Below, in pieces: positions 59,942 through 64,000 of a stretch of 64,000 bases of DNA. The position numbers and the translations under genes are program-made. The stretch's first letter is position 1. The number at the start of each line of letters is the position of its first letter. The notes beneath the pieces were generated by a model. That model was not told the origin of the DNA. It searched no databases and saw nothing but the letters and a program-made list of their open reading frames with translations. This stretch comes from RGIG1902 sp034926865 (GTDB lineage Bacteria; Bacillota; Clostridia; Oscillospirales; Butyricicoccaceae). Location: contig JAYFQP010000019.1 in the NCBI GenBank assembly GCA_034926865.1, positions 1 to 64,000 of the forward strand, read 5' to 3'.

Positions 59942-61303
59942 GTGCTTAATGAATATATGAAATCAATAAAAAACAAAAAAGTAACAGTTATCGGCATAGG
60001 CGTTTCAAACACTCCCCTTATCAAACTGCTGGCTAACGGAGGGGTGGATGTTACCGCCCACGACAAAAAGCCCCGGGATCAGATGCCCGAGCTGGCACAG
60101 GAGCTTGAAAACCTCGGAGTAAAGCTCGTCCTCGGCCCCGACTATCTCAAGGAGGCCTCGGGGGATATAATCTTCCGCACCCCCGGCCTGCGCCCCGATG
60201 TCCCCGCGCTGGTGGACGCTCAAAAAAGAGGGGCCGAGATCACCTCTGAGATGGAGGTTTTCCTCTCCCTCTGCCCCGCAACCGTCATTGCGGTCACCGG
60301 CTCCGATGGCAAGACGACCACCACCACAATCATATCCGAGCTTTTGAAGGCTCAGGGCTACAGGGTATTTGTCGGCGGCAATATCGGCAACCCCCTGCTC
60401 GACCGGACCGACGAGATGACAAAAGACGATTTCTGCGTACTCGAGCTTTCATCCTTCCAGCTTCTTACAATGAAGCAAAGCCCACATGTCGCCGTTCTCA
60501 CCAACCTCTCGCCCAACCATCTCGACGTACATAAGGATATGGAAGAATACATAGACGCAAAAAAGAACATCTTCCGTTATCAAAGCAATAATGACGTTCT
60601 TGTCACTAATCTTGACAACGAGCTTGCCAAAGATGCGGCAAATGATGCCATAGGTACCGTCCGGTTTTTCTCCCGTCAAAATGAGGCCTACAGCCGCTGC
60701 CTGCCCGCTGGCGATATTGTCACTGGCGGCAATAAGGTCATGAACTCTGATGCTATCCGTCTTCCCGGCGTGCACAATATAGAAAATTACCTTGCGGCCT
60801 TCGCCGCCACGGCTGATTATGTCACACCTCAAACAATGGCGCAGGTAGCCGAAAGCTTTGGCGGAGTGGAACACCGCCTTGAGTTCATCCGTGAGCTTGA
60901 CGGTGTCCGCTATTATAACGATTCTATCGGAACTAGCCCCACAAGAACTATCGCGGGCCTGAGGTCTTTCAACCAAAAAGTCATATTAATTGCCGGAGGT
61001 TATGATAAGCACATCCCATTCGACGTTCTTGGCCCAGAGATTATTGAGCATGTAAATATGCTTTTCCTCTGCGGCGCTACCGAAGAAAAAATATATCAGG
61101 TCGTCGTAAACTCGCCCGGTTATTCCTCCGATATACTGCCTATATATTTCCACAAAGACTATGAGACAATGCTCAAGGATATAAAGAGCAAGGCACAGCC
61201 CGGCGATATCGTCCTTTTCTCCCCAGCATGCGCCGCCTTTGACCGTTTTCAGAACTTCATGAAGCGCGGAGAATACTTTAAAAAGCTTGTTAATGAGCTT
61301 TAA
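59942..61303 (+). CDS. murD: UDP-N-acetylmuramoylalanine--D-glutamate ligase
   Basis: A 453-residue Mur ligase. P-loop VTGSDGKTTTTT at residues 118-129, NHLDVHKDMEEYIDAKKNIF with the Lys typical of Mur ligases, and GVEHRLEFIRELDGVRYYNDSIGTSP of the C-terminal domain. It adds D-Glu to UDP-MurNAc-Ala. GTG start 8 bases after GGAGG. It stands apart from a dcw cluster here, next to M42 peptidases. Confidence 0.94.
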   Translation: MLNEYMKSIKNKKVTVIGIGVSNTPLIKLLANGGVDVTAHDKKPRDQMPELAQELENLGVKLVLGPDYLKEASGDIIFRTPGLRPDVPALVDAQKRGAEITSEMEVFLSLCPATVIAVTGSDGKTTTTTIISELLKAQGYRVFVGGNIGNPLLDRTDEMTKDDFCVLELSSFQLLTMKQSPHVAVLTNLSPNHLDVHKDMEEYIDAKKNIFRYQSNNDVLVTNLDNELAKDAANDAIGTVRFFSRQNEAYSRCLPAGDIVTGGNKVMNSDAIRLPGVHNIENYLAAFAATADYVTPQTMAQVAESFGGVEHRLEFIRELDGVRYYNDSIGTSPTRTIAGLRSFNQKVILIAGGYDKHIPFDVLGPEIIEHVNMLFLCGATEEKIYQVVVNSPGYSSDILPIYFHKDYETMLKDIKSKAQPGDIVLFSPACAAFDRFQNFMKRGEYFKKLVNEL

Positions 61304-61377
61304 TCCCGTGTTTCCCCAAAAAGTCAGCACAGCATCCAATATACTATAGATCAAAACTACTACAGGAGGTGTATCTT

Positions 61378-62421
61378 TTGACACTCAAGGAAAAGATCAA
61401 AACCCTTGCCAACGCCTATGGCGTTTCAGGGGATGAGTTCGCAGTGGCAAAAATTGCCGCCGACCTGCTGCGGCCCTATGTCGACGAAGTCGAAATCGAC
61501 GATTTCGGCAATGTCACGGGTCGCAGGCGCTGCGGCAAAGCGGGTGCGAAAACGCTTCTTCTCGATGCTCACATCGATGAAATAGGCTTCCTCGTAACCG
61601 GAATAACTGATGAAGGCTTTATCCGCTTCATGGGCATGGGAGTAGACCAGCGAATGCTTCCAGGCAGCACACTCAATGTTATGACAAAGACCCGCGGCAA
61701 TCTTCTCGGTGTTGTCGGAGCTATCCCGCCGCACCTTCAGGCCCCAGGAGAAAACTCAAAGTCGCTGCCCATTGAAAAGCTCTATGTCGATCTGGGCATG
61801 AGCGCCGAAGAAGTCAAAAAGACCGTCCGCATAGGCGATTATATGACTTTCCGAAGCCAGGCCTTCGATCTTTTGGGAGATCAGGTGTGCGGAAAATCTC
61901 TTGACGACCGCGCCTGCTTCTGCTGTTTGCTCCATGCTCTTGAGCTTTTAAAGGACAAGGAGCTTAACGTAGACCTCATAGTGATCGGAACCACCAAAGA
62001 AGAAATAGGCGGCCACGGCGCCTCTTACCGCACATATGTCGAAAAGCCAGACCTTGCAGTAGCCGTTGACGTATGCCATGCGCGCACAGACGATAACGTC
62101 CCCACAGACAAAGTTCAAGATCTCGGCGGCGGGCCTGTCATCGCCGTTGGCACCAACAGCCTCCCCCGCTTTGCCAGAAAGCTCATGGAGATAGCAAGAG
62201 CAAAGGAAATACCCTTCCAGCTCTCGGCTGCCCCGTCTCACACGGGGACAAACGCCTGGAGTATGCAGATAATCGAAGAGGGCTGCGCCACGCTGGTCGT
62301 TTCGCTCCCCTTAAAATACATGCACTCTCCCGTCGAGGTTCTTAAAATGAACGATGTGGAGAACGTAGGCAAGCTCCTATCTGAGCTTGCACTTGACATC
62401 GACGGGAGGTGGCAGCTGTGA
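61378..62421 (+). CDS. M42-family aminopeptidase (copy 1)
   Basis: A 347-residue metal aminopeptidase of the M42 (PepA/FrvX) family. DAHIDEIGFLV (metal His and Asp) near residue 65, SLDDRACFCCLL with the bridging Asp near 179, TTKEEIGGHGA (catalytic and metal Glu) near 208, and the last His in KYMHSPVEV near 319. The TTG at 61378 has GGAGG 8 bases before; the GTG at 61369 lies in the RBS. Overlaps copy 2 by 4 bases. Confidence 0.92.
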   Translation: MTLKEKIKTLANAYGVSGDEFAVAKIAADLLRPYVDEVEIDDFGNVTGRRRCGKAGAKTLLLDAHIDEIGFLVTGITDEGFIRFMGMGVDQRMLPGSTLNVMTKTRGNLLGVVGAIPPHLQAPGENSKSLPIEKLYVDLGMSAEEVKKTVRIGDYMTFRSQAFDLLGDQVCGKSLDDRACFCCLLHALELLKDKELNVDLIVIGTTKEEIGGHGASYRTYVEKPDLAVAVDVCHARTDDNVPTDKVQDLGGGPVIAVGTNSLPRFARKLMEIARAKEIPFQLSAAPSHTGTNAWSMQIIEEGCATLVVSLPLKYMHSPVEVLKMNDVENVGKLLSELALDIDGRWQL

Positions 62422-63464
62422 GCGACGTAAACACAGTCACAAAGATACTTGAAAAGCTCTGCTCATGTGACGGCATAGCCGGATACGAGGATGAAGTAAG
62501 AGATGCTATAGCTGAAATGGCAAAGCCATATGCCGATGAAATGATAACTGACGCTTTAGGCAATCTGCTCGTATTCAAAAAGGGCAAAGATCGCAGGAGT
62601 TCTCCCCTGGCCGTATCGGCTCACATGGATGAGGTAGGTTTTATGGTCCGCGAGATAACGGATAAAGGCATGCTTAAGTTCCTTCCCGTTGGCTCGGTCG
62701 ACCCCAGAGTCATGATAGGGCGAAAGCTCAAGGTAGGCCCTCAGAAGCTCCCCGGAGTAATTTCGCTCAAGGCGATACATATGACAACTCCTGAGGAGCG
62801 CAAGATAGCCCCTCCGGCTTCTTCACTTTACATCGACATCGGCGCTACCTCCAAAAAGGAAGCCTCCAAATATGTGCAGATCGGCGATCCCTGCTATTTT
62901 GACAGCGCCTATGAGGAGTTCGGTGATCAGCGCATTAAATCAAAAGCCATAGATGACCGCATAGGCTGCGCCGTTATGGTGGCTCTTCTTGAGGAAGAGC
63001 TTGCATATGATACCTGGTTCATATTCGCCACCAATGAAGAAATTGGCGGCAACAGGGGTGCATGGGTGGCTTCTACACGAATAGGCGTGAAGCGCTTTTT
63101 GACCATTGAAGGCACCACCGCCTGCGATGTGCCCGAGGTCCCTCTTCACGCACAATCTACAACCCAGGAGCAGGGCTGTGTCATATCCATCCTCGATAAG
63201 GGCTCGGTATATTTTAGAGATCTTATCGACCGCTTTACAAAAAGAGCTGACGAAGAGGACATCAAGTGGCAGTATCGCCGCAGCGCAAACGGCCTGACTG
63301 ACGCCCGCGCCTTTCATATGGCCGCTTCGGGCGCAAGGGGCATAGGCCTGGCTACGCCGACAAGATATATACACTGCGCCTGCAATGTCGCCTATAAGCC
63401 GGATATTGACTGTGTTCTTAGGTTTGCAAGACTCTTTGTAAAGGAGTGCAACGATAATGCTTAA
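62418..63464 (+). CDS. M42-family aminopeptidase (copy 2)
   Basis: A 348-residue paralog: SAHMDEVGFMV, KAIDDRIGCAVM, FATNEEIGGNRGAW and RYIHCACNVAYKPD hold the equivalents of all metal ligands; the last motif reads HCACN where HSPVE is usual. GTG start at 62418 overlaps the copy 1 stop, 8 bases after GGGAGG. Likely part of a multi-enzyme aminopeptidase set with graded substrate preference. Confidence 0.92.
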   Translation: MSDVNTVTKILEKLCSCDGIAGYEDEVRDAIAEMAKPYADEMITDALGNLLVFKKGKDRRSSPLAVSAHMDEVGFMVREITDKGMLKFLPVGSVDPRVMIGRKLKVGPQKLPGVISLKAIHMTTPEERKIAPPASSLYIDIGATSKKEASKYVQIGDPCYFDSAYEEFGDQRIKSKAIDDRIGCAVMVALLEEELAYDTWFIFATNEEIGGNRGAWVASTRIGVKRFLTIEGTTACDVPEVPLHAQSTTQEQGCVISILDKGSVYFRDLIDRFTKRADEEDIKWQYRRSANGLTDARAFHMAASGARGIGLATPTRYIHCACNVAYKPDIDCVLRFARLFVKECNDNA

Positions 63465-64000
63465 CGTTTTTGAACTTCAAACACGCCTCGTCAATGCCGC
63501 AATGCCCTCAGGATATGAGCGCAGATGTGCCGAGCTTCTGGCGGAGCTGGCAAAGCCATATGTGGACGATATATATTTTACCCCCACAGGCAGTGTCGTA
63601 TGCCATAAAAAAGGCAGAGGCAAAAAGCTTATGTTCGCAGCCCATATGGATGTTATCGGCTTTATGGCCACATTCGTAAACGACGGGGGCTTCGTATCCT
63701 TCACCACCATCGGCGGCCATTATCCTGCCTCGCTTATAAATACCACAGTCACCTTTGTCAATGGCACAAAGGGCATAATCAAGCTTCGCAAGCAGGCGGA
63801 TATGATCGATACCCCGGTTTCCTCAATAACTGTTAAAGATCTCTATATTGACATCGGTGCCTGCTCTAAGGAAGAGGCCGAAAAGATGGTCTCGACAGGC
63901 GACCTCGCTATGTTTGACACTGTCCCCGCCATGACGGGAGACAACTGCATGATAACCCCCTACGCCGATGATCTCGCCGCCTGCTGTATGTTGCTAATGG
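63457..64000 (+). CDS. M42-family aminopeptidase (copy 3, cut by window end)
   Basis: At least 181 codons of a third paralog. AAHMDVIGFMATF carries the first metal ligands and PYADDLAACCMLL corresponds to the bridging-Asp region; here the usual DDR is DDL. RBS AAGGAG 10 bases before the ATG; overlaps copy 2 by 8 bases. The frame stays open to the last base. Confidence 0.9.
   Translation, partial: MLNVFELQTRLVNAAMPSGYERRCAELLAELAKPYVDDIYFTPTGSVVCHKKGRGKKLMFAAHMDVIGFMATFVNDGGFVSFTTIGGHYPASLINTTVTFVNGTKGIIKLRKQADMIDTPVSSITVKDLYIDIGACSKEEAEKMVSTGDLAMFDTVPAMTGDNCMITPYADDLAACCMLLM

Noticed and set aside
1..64000. tRNA genes, rRNA genes, prophage or replication origin
   Set aside because: I saw no cloverleaf-like sequences, rRNA signatures, phage structural genes or DnaA-box clusters while reading the window; a tRNAscan/Infernal run would settle this.

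Overview
The window looks like chromosome from a spore-forming, anaerobic, low-to-moderate-GC clostridial Firmicute, probably a gut amino-acid or peptide fermenter. Evidence: CotF-type spore coat genes, an rpsO-pnp-M16 peptidase order as in Bacillota, SLH-domain and LPETG surface proteins, RqcH and TrmK, and strong SD-led genes with intrinsic terminators. Peptide handling dominates: five M20 hydrolases, three tandem M42 aminopeptidases (the last cut by the window edge), an SLH-anchored M14 carboxypeptidase, an M16 peptidase and a complete Opp/Dpp-type peptide importer. No tRNA, rRNA or CRISPR array was found; rnpB (RNase P RNA) is present on the minus strand near 57.2 kb.

Layout. 0-3.5 kb (+): end of accD, accA, an acyl-CoA synthetase and a TetR regulator. 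3.6-5 kb (-): DegV and MarR. 5.2-8.5 kb (-): two tandem M20 hydrolase paralogs with decayed copies of the gene 3' end and of a multi-hairpin spacer. 8.7-13.8 kb (-): giant M14/SLH exopeptidase and a PepT-like M20 gene. 13.9-16.8 kb (+): trkA-trkH potassium uptake. 16.9-19.5 kb (-): alanine racemase and another M20 gene. 19.6-26.8 kb: an EFR1-type flavodoxin/ferredoxin protein, ATC-hydrolase-like protein, DUF896, two spore coat genes, a NYN-LOTUS protein, a YgjP-like metallopeptidase, a lipoprotein alkaline phosphatase and a YibE/F membrane protein. 26.9-27.7 kb (-): DtxR-type regulator followed by a DUF2325 gene that has a DtxR-like palindrome at its promoter. 27.7-29.3 kb: AT-rich, gene-poor stretch with remnants of a mobile element (TnpV, serine recombinase). 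29.3-34.4 kb (-): M16 peptidase, pnp, rpsO and L-asparaginase.

34.6-42.7 kb (-) is the most striking region: a seven-gene surface-fibre locus made of a SipW-type signal peptidase, four small proteins with SipW/TasA-like signal peptides, a 1322-residue VWA adhesin with Pro-rich and helical repeats, and an LPETG-anchored protein. The signal peptidase has no canonical start codon at its expected N-terminus, and a 10-bp motif recurs in the upstream regions of the locus.

43-45.3 kb (+): TspO-like membrane protein, malic enzyme, peroxiredoxin-like protein. 45.4-46.9 kb (-): CNNM/CorC-type transporter with a ~180-nt leader that ends in a terminator and carries an Asp-rich small ORF running through it, a candidate attenuator. 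47-54 kb (-): Opp transporter with an M20 hydrolase upstream. 54.2-57.5 kb (-): rqcH, trmK, a DUF1858 protein and rnpB. 57.6-59.8 kb (+): an AT-rich cassette of unrecognised secreted and membrane proteins. 59.9-64 kb (+): murD and three tandem M42 aminopeptidases.

Starts were chosen from ribosome binding sites and often differ from the longest possible reading frame. All function calls come from reading motifs by eye; no database search was run.
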